Below, piece after piece: positions 1-5,881 of a stretch of 6,151 nt of DNA (position 1 is its first letter; each line of letters opens with the position of its first letter). This stretch comes from Bacteroidaceae bacterium. Lineage in GTDB: Bacteria > Bacteroidota > Bacteroidia > Bacteroidales > Bacteroidaceae. The notes under the pieces are model-generated. The model was not told where the DNA came from, did not search any database, and saw only the letters and a program-made list of their open reading frames with translations. The stretch lies in NCBI GenBank assembly GCA_016284115.1, contig JAEEOD010000078.1, positions 1 to 6,151 on the forward strand, in the 5' to 3' direction. A program made the position numbers and the translations under genes.

Positions 1-279
1 GCCCGCTTTGTTACCACCCGTGCTTTTAAGCTGAAAGGTGAGTATGTGCTTGAGGCACGTGGCTTATGGAAGGTGAAGGGTGACATGATGGGTGGCCCTT
101 TCGTTTCTCAAAGCAGGGTGGACACTATCAACCAGCGAGTGATTACTGAGGAAATCTTTATATATGCACCAGAGAAACTAAAGCGCAACCTGGTACGAGG
201 CATGGAAGCAGCTCTGTATACCATCAAACTGCCAGGCAAGAAAGTGGATGATGCACAGATTCCTCTACAAGATGAATAA
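1..279 (+). CDS. DUF4837 family protein, C-terminal end (5' truncated by window)
   Basis: The frame is open from base 1 to a TAA at 277-279, giving the last 92 residues; the true start lies upstream, so the internal GTG at 46 should not be read as the start. The visible part contains RGLWKVKGDMMGGPF, SRVD, and a segment with YAPEKLKRNLVRGMEAALYT. As I recall, this pattern closes DUF4837 proteins, which are Bacteroidetes-specific, usually lipoproteins of about 330 residues, and of unknown function. The signal peptide and lipobox would be outside the window and cannot be checked. The gene lies 32 bp upstream of the pdxA homologue on the same strand and could be its operon partner. Family assignment is from memory of the C-terminal pattern; no function is proposed. 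Confidence 0.75.
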   Translation, partial: ARFVTTRAFKLKGEYVLEARGLWKVKGDMMGGPFVSQSRVDTINQRVITEEIFIYAPEKLKRNLVRGMEAALYTIKLPGKKVDDAQIPLQDE

Positions 280-311
280 TACTATCAACTAAATAAATAG
301 AAAAACTTTCT

Positions 312-1415
312 ATGGAAGGGAAGATAAGAATAGCTATTACACAAGGAGATATCAACGGAGTAGGATGGGAAGTGGCGTTGAAGTCATTCGAGGACCCTAC
401 GATGTTGGAATTATGTACTCCTATTATATACGGTTCACCCAAGGTGGCTACCTATCATCGCAAGACGATGGATATTCAAACGCCTTTCTCTATTGTCAAG
501 TCTGCAACCGAGGCAGCCGATAACGCTGTGAGTATCGTTACTTGTAATGACGATGATACAAAGGTGGAGTTTGCAAAAACAGATGCTGAGGCTGGCAAGG
601 CTGCATGGAATGCCATTCAGTTGGCTATGGATGAATATCGTGATGGATTGACTGATGTCCTGGTGTTGGCACCAGTTAACGAACTAGCATTTAAGCAGGC
701 AGATATTAATTACCCTGGTTTGACCAATCTTATTCAACAGGAATTGGGTGAACAGGGTGATGTGGCATTATCTATATTAGTGAAGGATGATTTGCGTGTG
801 GCTCTAGCTACAGAAAATGTGCCGATGAAGGAGGTAGCCTCTACGCTAACCAAAGAATTGATAAAAGATAAGATAGCTGTTTTTAACCAGTCACTGAAGG
901 TTGACTTTGGTATCAGCGCTCCTCGTATTGCCGTTCTTTCCCTGAATCCTGGTTCAGTCTTGAACGATGTAGTGGGACAGGAAGAGCTAGAGATTATCCA
1001 ACCTGCTTTGGAAGAACTAATAGCAGAGAAAGTAATTTGCTATGGTCCTTATTCGGTGGACTCACTGTTAGAAACGAGCAACTTTACTCATTTCGACGGC
1101 ATCTTTGCTATGTACCATGATCAGGGCTTGGGATTATTCAAGGCGCTGAGTATGAATAGTGGCGTGAAATTCATTACTGGATTGTCTGCTATCTGTGCTA
1201 CACCTGTTCATGGTGTGGAATACGAATTGGCAGGTAAAGGTTTGGCCGATGAATCTTCATTGAGAAATGCCATTTATTTAGGCATAGATGTACTACGCAA
1301 TAGGAACCGTGAAGAAGAAGCATTAGCTAATCCGCTCCGAAAGCAGTATTACGATAGGCGCGATGATAGCGACAAACTTAAACAAATGGCTGAACCTGAG
1401 GAAGAAACATTATGA
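312..1415 (+). CDS. pdxA: PdxA homologue (4-hydroxythreonine-4-phosphate dehydrogenase family), probably catalytically degenerate
   Basis: PdxA oxidises 4-phosphohydroxy-L-threonine in the DXP-dependent pyridoxal phosphate pathway, using NAD(P)+ and a divalent metal, as a cytoplasmic dimer. The 367-residue length and fold-wide signatures fit the Bacteroidetes family: GDINGVGWE (12-20), PIIYGSPKVA (37-46), LAPVN (119-123), RVALAT (162-167), RIAVLSLNP (205-213), HFDGIFAMYHDQG (260-272) and PLRKQYYDRRDDSDKLK (341-357). The active site is eroded. By alignment to E. coli PdxA from memory, metal ligands His166 and His211 become Asn169 and Gly214, while His266 is kept as His269. Substrate contacts His136, Asn283 and Arg292 become Leu137, Lys286 and Cys295; Thr138 and Lys277 are kept. 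No gaps are needed around these sites, so these are substitutions rather than a frameshift. The ATG at 312 gives the family N-terminus (KIRIAITQGDING); there is no clear Shine-Dalgarno. The stop overlaps the next start as ATGA. Membership in the family is secure, but classical PdxA activity is doubtful. Confidence 0.9.
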   Translation: MEGKIRIAITQGDINGVGWEVALKSFEDPTMLELCTPIIYGSPKVATYHRKTMDIQTPFSIVKSATEAADNAVSIVTCNDDDTKVEFAKTDAEAGKAAWNAIQLAMDEYRDGLTDVLVLAPVNELAFKQADINYPGLTNLIQQELGEQGDVALSILVKDDLRVALATENVPMKEVASTLTKELIKDKIAVFNQSLKVDFGISAPRIAVLSLNPGSVLNDVVGQEELEIIQPALEELIAEKVICYGPYSVDSLLETSNFTHFDGIFAMYHDQGLGLFKALSMNSGVKFITGLSAICATPVHGVEYELAGKGLADESSLRNAIYLGIDVLRNRNREEEALANPLRKQYYDRRDDSDKLKQMAEPEEETL

Positions 1416-2668
1416 CAAGAGCTGAAATCCAACAAGTGAAGCTAAGGTTCGGCATCATTGGAAACGATGAGAACTTACTACATGCCATCGATACCGCCAT
1501 GCAGGTGGCACCGACTGATGTTTCTGTGCTTATTACAGGCGAGAGTGGTGTGGGTAAGGAAAGTTTTCCTCAGATAATCCATCAATTCAGTCGTAGGAAA
1601 CATGGCAAATACATTGCTGTGAACTGCGGTGCCATTCCTGAGGGAACCATCGACTCAGAACTTTTCGGTCATGAGAAAGGTGCATTTACAGGTGCTATCG
1701 GCGATCGAAAGGGTTACTTTAGTGAGGCAGATGGGGGTACCATTTTCCTCGATGAGGTGGGTGAATTGCCATTGGCAACACAAGCCCGATTATTGCGTGT
1801 GCTGGAGAATGGTGAATTCATTAGGGTAGGCTCTTCCAAAGTGGAGAAAACCAATGTGCGCATTGTGGCGGCCACCAATGTGAATCTTGATAGGGCTATA
1901 ACCGATGGACGATTCCGTGAAGATTTGTTCTATCGTCTTAGTACTGTGCCTATCAAGGTACCGCCTTTACGTGAGCGTGGGGATGATGCTGCTTTGTTGT
2001 TCCGCAAGTTTGCTGCTGATTTTGCCGAGAAATACCGCATGCCTGCTATTCAACTGACGGAAGAGGCTAAACGTATGTTGGTCAACTATCGTTGGCCGGG
2101 TAATGTGCGACAATTGAAGAATGTAACTGAGCAGATATCCATCATAGAAACTGAGCGTGAGGTAACGGCAGATATGTTAAAACGTTATTTACCACAGCAG
2201 GAACAAGGTCAGCGTTTGCCTGCTTTGTTTGGGTCAAAGGAATTTGGACAAGGTTTTGAAGGAGAACGGGAGTTTTTGTATAAGATGCTCTATAACCTTA
2301 ATAATGAGGTGACCGAATTAAAACAGGTAGTCAAGAAACTCATGGCTGGAGAACAGGTAACTGTAGCTGCTGAACCTGCTCACACGTCTTATTATGCCCC
2401 TACAACGCCCACAACAGATACAGTCATTCCTATTATTCAGCATACATCTGTTAATGGCAGATCGTCAGCTTCTTTGCACAATGATGATAATATCCAGGAT
2501 ACTGAGGCGGTGGAAGAAGCGGAAGCGATGTCATTAGACGAGGTGGAGAAAGAGATGATTAAGAAAGCACTGGAGAGAAATCGTGGCAGACGTAGAGCAG
2601 CAGCAAAGGAATTGAATATCTCTGAACGTACATTATATAGAAAGATTAAGTTGTATGGCTTGGAATAA
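1412..2668 (+). CDS. Sigma-54 interaction AAA+ / Fis-type transcriptional activator, no receiver domain
   Basis: This is a bacterial enhancer-binding protein, which uses ATP to remodel RpoN (sigma-54) RNA polymerase at -24/-12 promoters. Its 418 residues begin almost directly with the AAA+ domain: Walker A GESGVGKE (43-50), the sigma-54-contacting GAFTGA loop (90-95), Walker B TIFLDE (110-115), AATN sensor I (153-156), the FREDLFYRL arginine-finger region (168-176) and sensor II WPGNVRQLKN (228-237). A Fis-type helix-turn-helix closes the protein (about 384-416, with RRRAAAKELNISERTLYRKIK). All these motifs are intact, so it should be active. There is no N-terminal receiver, PAS or GAF domain. 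Between AAA+ and HTH is a linker of about 110 residues (262-371): a possible coiled coil at 285-312 (EREFLYKMLYNLNNEVTELK), a Thr/Pro-rich stretch, and an acidic segment. The start overlaps the pdxA stop by 4 bp and the end overlaps lptE by 14 bp, implying translational coupling. Targets cannot be read from this window. Confidence 0.93.
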   Translation: MTRAEIQQVKLRFGIIGNDENLLHAIDTAMQVAPTDVSVLITGESGVGKESFPQIIHQFSRRKHGKYIAVNCGAIPEGTIDSELFGHEKGAFTGAIGDRKGYFSEADGGTIFLDEVGELPLATQARLLRVLENGEFIRVGSSKVEKTNVRIVAATNVNLDRAITDGRFREDLFYRLSTVPIKVPPLRERGDDAALLFRKFAADFAEKYRMPAIQLTEEAKRMLVNYRWPGNVRQLKNVTEQISIIETEREVTADMLKRYLPQQEQGQRLPALFGSKEFGQGFEGEREFLYKMLYNLNNEVTELKQVVKKLMAGEQVTVAAEPAHTSYYAPTTPTTDTVIPIIQHTSVNGRSSASLHNDDNIQDTEAVEEAEAMSLDEVEKEMIKKALERNRGRRRAAAKELNISERTLYRKIKLYGLE

Positions 2669-3182
2669 AAAGTTGGTACATGGTGTATGGCTAATTAGTT
2701 TGACTGTGATAATGGTTGCTTGCAAGGTCTCTTTAGGCTTGGCACCTATCTCTTCAATAGACTATAGCAAGGTGCATACTATGCAGATTGTGGATTTCCA
2801 GAACCATGCGGATTATGTATATGGTCCACTTGCCACTACGCTGAATGATCAGATGAAGGACTTGTTCATGCGTCAGACGCGATTGTCATTGGTGAACACA
2901 AATGGGGATATTGTTATTGAAGGAGAAATTACAGGCTATAACCAATTTAACGAGGCTATAGATGCTAGTGGCTATTCTTCTAAGGTACGTTTGACACTGA
3001 CGGTAAACGTTTCATTCACTAATAATACCAATCATGAAGAAGACTTTGAGAACAGAACGTTCAGTGCGTTTCAGACTTACGACGCCACTCAATTGTTGAC
3101 GGCAGTGCAGGATCAGTTGATAGAAGTGATGGTGAAGGATATATCCGAACAGATATTTAACTCAACGGTAGCGAATTGGTAA
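2655..3182 (+). CDS. lptE: LptE, LPS-assembly outer-membrane lipoprotein
   Basis: LptE forms the plug of the LptD/LptE outer-membrane translocon that inserts lipopolysaccharide into the outer leaflet. The 175-residue product starts MAWNKKLVHG, followed by a hydrophobic segment (11-22) and Cys23 in MVAC, read as a lipoprotein signal peptide; Met at -3 is a weak lipobox position but acceptable. There is no acidic surface-export signal after the Cys (KVSLG follows), consistent with a lipoprotein facing the periplasm. The mature part has the pattern of Bacteroidetes LptE: KVHTMQIVDFQN (39-50), DLFMRQTRLSLVNTNGD (69-85), IVIEGEITGYN (86-96), VRLTLTVNVSFTN (111-123), the phrase DFENRTFSAFQTYD, and a C-terminus of STVANW. 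The ATG at 2655 is the only start giving a complete signal peptide; it lies inside the preceding gene, with a 14-bp overlap. The next gene starts 1 bp after its stop. Sequence divergence of LptE families makes this a pattern match, but a good one. Confidence 0.85.
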   Translation: MAWNKKLVHGVWLISLTVIMVACKVSLGLAPISSIDYSKVHTMQIVDFQNHADYVYGPLATTLNDQMKDLFMRQTRLSLVNTNGDIVIEGEITGYNQFNEAIDASGYSSKVRLTLTVNVSFTNNTNHEEDFENRTFSAFQTYDATQLLTAVQDQLIEVMVKDISEQIFNSTVANW

Positions 3183-3183
3183 G

Positions 3184-3819
3184 ATGACATCCAATGACAT
3201 CATACAGTGGATTAAGCAGCCCGAATTACTCAATACGAGCACTTTGTACGAATTACGTACGATGGTGGCTCGTTATCCCTACTTCCAGACGCTTCGGCTG
3301 TTGTACTTGAAGAATCTTTATCTGCTGCACGATGACACTTTTGGACCTGAATTGCGCAAATCTGTATTGTTTATTTCCGATCGTGCCAAACTTTACTATC
3401 TTATCGAGGGCGACCGGCTTGCTGTGAAGCCTGTTAGAGATAGTAAGCCATCGGAGGAACATAAGGAAGAAGAATCAGGAGGAGACCGTACCCTTTCGCT
3501 TATCAATTCTTTTTTGTTGGAAATGCCTGATGAACAATCAACAGAGAGCGGATTAGACCTGACACCCACTACTGAAGATTATTTCTTGACTGAAGACAAC
3601 GTCAGCGATACTGAAAATGTGGATACTGAAGTTGAAGATCTTGATGATGCCTATTTTACCGAAACATTGGCAAAAATCTATATCAAACAGCGCAGATATG
3701 GCAAGGCTTTGGAAATTATTAGAAAATTAAACTTGAAATATCCAAAAAAAAGTATTTACTTTGCAGACCAAATTCGTTTTTTGGAGAAATTAGTTATTAA
3801 TGAGAAAACAAAATCATAA
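3184..3819 (+). CDS. TPR-like protein of unknown function with acidic linker
   Basis: The 211-residue product has no signal peptide or membrane segment, so it is probably cytoplasmic. Three parts can be seen. The N-terminal helical part (1-80) carries LYELRTMVARYPYFQTLRLL and YLKNLY, a pattern I recall from Bacteroidetes proteins in this gene position. A low-complexity acidic linker (about 85-155) is rich in Glu, Asp, Ser and Thr and probably disordered. A C-terminal segment (157-190) has YFTETLAKIYIKQRRYGKAL followed by a helix ending in Tyr-Pro, which fits one tetratricopeptide-type helix pair, followed by a last helix (191-204). TPR pairs mediate protein contacts, so an adaptor role is possible, but no specific function is supported. 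The ATG at 3184 follows the lptE stop by 1 bp and secG begins 6 bp after its end, so its neighbours link it to envelope biogenesis by context only. Confidence 0.85.
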   Translation: MTSNDIIQWIKQPELLNTSTLYELRTMVARYPYFQTLRLLYLKNLYLLHDDTFGPELRKSVLFISDRAKLYYLIEGDRLAVKPVRDSKPSEEHKEEESGGDRTLSLINSFLLEMPDEQSTESGLDLTPTTEDYFLTEDNVSDTENVDTEVEDLDDAYFTETLAKIYIKQRRYGKALEIIRKLNLKYPKKSIYFADQIRFLEKLVINEKTKS

Positions 3820-3825
3820 TTAAAG

Positions 3826-4176
3826 ATGTATTTACTAATTATTATTTTGATGCTGGTGGCATCTATTTTGATGTGTGGCATCGTGTTGATTCAAAATTCA
3901 AAAGGTGGTGGCTTGGCCTCTGGTTTTTCATCTTCTAACGCAATTATGGGTGTTCGCAAAACCACCGATTTCTTGGAGAAGGCCACTTGGACACTGGCTG
4001 CTGTAATGGTGATTTGCAGCGTGGTATCAGCTTATACTTTGCCTTCTGCTAATTCAAGCAGTCAAGACGCTATCATGGAGCAGGCTCAGAAGAGTGCTAA
4101 CACCAATCCTTATAACATGCCGGTTGGTACTACCGCTCCTTCTACTGAAACTCCAGCTGAAACCCCAGCTAACTGA
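3826..4176 (+). CDS. secG: SecG, preprotein translocase subunit
   Basis: SecG is the small inner-membrane subunit that assists SecYE and SecA in moving unfolded proteins across the inner membrane. The 116-residue product shows the classic design: TM1 (2-22), the conserved cytoplasmic loop LIQNSKGGGLASGF (21-34), then SSNAIMGVRKTTDFLEKATW (36-55), and TM2 (about 54-72). The C-terminal tail (74-116) is hydrophilic, rich in Ser, Thr, Pro and Ala, and ends in a short TETPAETPAN repeat; such tails vary between species. The length is close to E. coli SecG (110 residues). The ATG at 3826 places TM1 at the very N-terminus as in other SecG proteins. It sits 6 bp after the TPR-like gene and 25 bp before the MFS gene. 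The short gaps and lack of any terminator signal suggest it is transcribed with lptE. Confidence 0.96.
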   Translation: MYLLIIILMLVASILMCGIVLIQNSKGGGLASGFSSSNAIMGVRKTTDFLEKATWTLAAVMVICSVVSAYTLPSANSSSQDAIMEQAQKSANTNPYNMPVGTTAPSTETPAETPAN

Positions 4177-4201
4177 TGTTTTCTGAAGACTAAGTATTGT
4201 C

Positions 4202-5824
4202 ATGACAACAGACAAAATTCAACAAACCTTGCGTGATTCTGCTGGAATGCGTTGGACAGCTTTGCTGCTCCTCGCATTAGGTATGTTCTTCGCCTATATC
4301 TTTATGGATATCCTATCTCCTATCAAAGACTTGATGCAGGAGACACGTGGCTGGGACTCAACAGCGTTTGGCACCATGCAGGGCAGTGAGGTGTTCCTCA
4401 ATGTGTTTGTGTTCTTCTTGATTTTCGCTGGTATCATCCTCGACAAGATGGGCGTTCGCTTTACGGCAGTGCTTTCTGGTGCGGTGATGCTAATTGGTGC
4501 GATAATCAAGTGGTATGCTGTTTCTGAATCATTCATGGGCAGCGGATTGGAAACATGGTTTACCAATAACCTGAATTACATCCCTATCTTTGATGAGCTA
4601 GGCGTTTCACCCTTCTATGAGGGAATGCCTGCTTCGGCTAAGTTCGCAGCTTGTGGCTTTATGATTTTTGGTTGTGGTTGTGAAATGGCAGGTATCACAG
4701 TAAGTCGTGGTATCGTGAAGTGGTTCAAGGGTCGTGAGATGGCGTTGGCGATGGGAAGTGAGATGGCATTGGCACGTTTGGGCGTGGCTACCTGCATGAT
4801 TTTCTCACCATTCTTTGCCAAATTGGGTGGTGACATCAGTGTAAGTCGTTCTGTAGCTTTTGGCGTAGTGCTGTTGGCAATTGGCTTGATCATGTTGGTG
4901 GTTTACTTCTTCATGGACAAGAAGTTGGATGCACAGACGGGAGAGGCTGAGGAGAAAGATGATCCATTTAAAATCAGTGATTTGGGACAGATTCTTACCA
5001 GCACAGGTTTCTGGTTGGTATCATTGCTTTGTGTATTGTATTATAGTGCTATTTTCCCATTCCAGAAATATGCGGTGAATATGCTGCAGTGCAACCTCGA
5101 TTTTGCAGAGATTGATCCAAATTCTTTCTGGGCTGACAGCAGCGTAACCATTGTTCAGTATATCATCATGCTGGTAGTGGCTATCGCATCGTTTACCAGC
5201 AACTTCATGAAGGATAAAGCAAAGAAATATGGTCTGCTGATTTTGGCGATCGTTGCTTTAGTGGTGTACTGCTACATGGGTTATATGCGCCAGAGCGCAG
5301 AGTCTGTATTTGCCGTATTCCCATTGTTGGCGATGGGTATTACTCCTATCTTGGGTAGTTATGTGGATCATAAGGGTAAGGCTGCTTCCATGTTGGTATT
5401 GGGATCATTGCTGTTGATTGCTTGCCACCTGACATTTGCTTTCATTTTGCCAGGGTTCAAGGGCAATATGGTGGGCGGTATTATTGTAGCTTATCTGACC
5501 ATCTTGGTATTGGGCGCTTCCTTCTCATTGGTTCCTGCTTCACTTTGGCCAAGTGTGCCAAAGTTGGTAGATGCCAAGATTATTGGTTCGGCATACGCAT
5601 TGATTTTCTGGATTCAGAATATCGGTTTGTGGCTGTTCCCGTTGTTGATAGGTAAGGTGCTTGACAACACCAATCCTGGTGTGACTGACCCAACGCAGTT
5701 TGACTATACCTGGCCACTGGTAATGCTGGCTTGTTTGGGTGTGGCTGCGTTGATATTGGGTTTAGTGCTCAAGGCTGTAGATAAGAAAAAAGGTTTGGGT
5801 TTGGAAGAGCCAAACATCAAATAA
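4202..5824 (+). CDS. MFS transporter, MFSD1-like, with apparent extra helix pair
   Basis: This is an inner-membrane carrier of the major facilitator superfamily, 540 residues long, against about 400-450 for a minimal 12-helix member. MFS motif A appears after TM2 (GIILDKMGVRF, 77-87) and again, degenerate, after TM8 (GSYVDHKGK, 385-393). The segment VKWFKGREMALAMGSEMALA (172-191) plus RLG, and the later SLWPSVPKLV (447-456) and GSAYALIFWIQNIGLWLFP (462-480), recall eukaryotic MFSD1, a lysosomal dipeptide transporter, from memory rather than a search. Helices by hydrophobicity: 18-38, 62-80, 87-107, 146-166, 184-204, 217-237, 264-285, 313-333, 342-361, 369-387, 394-414, 424-446, 462-484 and 503-524. 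That is 14, with the pair at 313-361 between TM7 and TM8. Other insertions are a periplasmic loop (108-145) and a charged central loop (238-262). The gene starts 25 bp after secG and ends at a terminator, so it probably closes the operon. The substrate is unknown; peptides are a guess from MFSD1. Confidence 0.9.
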   Translation: MTTDKIQQTLRDSAGMRWTALLLLALGMFFAYIFMDILSPIKDLMQETRGWDSTAFGTMQGSEVFLNVFVFFLIFAGIILDKMGVRFTAVLSGAVMLIGAIIKWYAVSESFMGSGLETWFTNNLNYIPIFDELGVSPFYEGMPASAKFAACGFMIFGCGCEMAGITVSRGIVKWFKGREMALAMGSEMALARLGVATCMIFSPFFAKLGGDISVSRSVAFGVVLLAIGLIMLVVYFFMDKKLDAQTGEAEEKDDPFKISDLGQILTSTGFWLVSLLCVLYYSAIFPFQKYAVNMLQCNLDFAEIDPNSFWADSSVTIVQYIIMLVVAIASFTSNFMKDKAKKYGLLILAIVALVVYCYMGYMRQSAESVFAVFPLLAMGITPILGSYVDHKGKAASMLVLGSLLLIACHLTFAFILPGFKGNMVGGIIVAYLTILVLGASFSLVPASLWPSVPKLVDAKIIGSAYALIFWIQNIGLWLFPLLIGKVLDNTNPGVTDPTQFDYTWPLVMLACLGVAALILGLVLKAVDKKKGLGLEEPNIK

Positions 5825-5834
5825 ATATAGATTT

Positions 5835-5876
5835 AAAAAGTTAGGAGTTAAGAATTTCGGTTCTTAACTCCTTTTT
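5835..5876 (+). terminator. Rho-independent terminator after the first MFS gene
   Basis: There is a perfect 11-bp inverted repeat, GGAGTTAAGAA (5844-5854) and TTCTTAACTCC (5861-5871). The 6-base loop TTTCGG can be read as a UUCG tetraloop closed by a U-G pair. Five T follow (5872-5876), and an A-run at 5835-5839 lies upstream. It begins 10 bp after the MFS stop codon and should end the operon transcript. Its T-run ends only 5 bp before the ATG of the next MFS gene, so it also occupies the leader of that gene. Confidence 0.93.
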
Positions 5877-5881
5877 ATATT

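Noticed and set aside
280..311. Promoter in the gap before the pdxA homologue
   Set aside because: The 32 bp is AT-rich, but I see no TAnnTTTG with an upstream TTTG, so I cannot support a promoter; co-transcription with the DUF4837-type gene is just as likely.
224..442. Reverse-strand open frame of 72 codons
   Set aside because: It overlaps the end of the DUF4837-type gene and the start of the pdxA homologue, both well supported on the + strand, and its product resembles nothing I know.
312..1415. Frameshift or sequencing error as the explanation for the missing PdxA residues
   Set aside because: Conserved blocks lie on both sides of every changed site in the same frame and with unchanged spacing, so isolated substitutions are the better explanation.
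4177..4201. Terminator or promoter between secG and the MFS gene
   Set aside because: The 25 bp holds no stable hairpin with a T-run and no convincing promoter elements.
660..4790. TGGCAC matches as sigma-54 (-24) promoter elements, for example near 666, 1506, 2740, 4369 and 4768
   Set aside because: None has a TTGC-type -12 element at the required spacing, and all lie inside coding sequence.
4294..4893. Two reverse-strand open frames (4294-4566 and 4615-4893) within the MFS gene
   Set aside because: They are antisense shadows of a membrane-protein coding frame; codon composition explains them and the products show no domain pattern.
5422..5655. Forward open frame of 77 codons inside the MFS gene
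   Set aside because: It is in an alternative frame to the well-supported helices TM10-TM11 and has no recognisable content. The same applies to the frames at 1629-1829 and 3253-3462.
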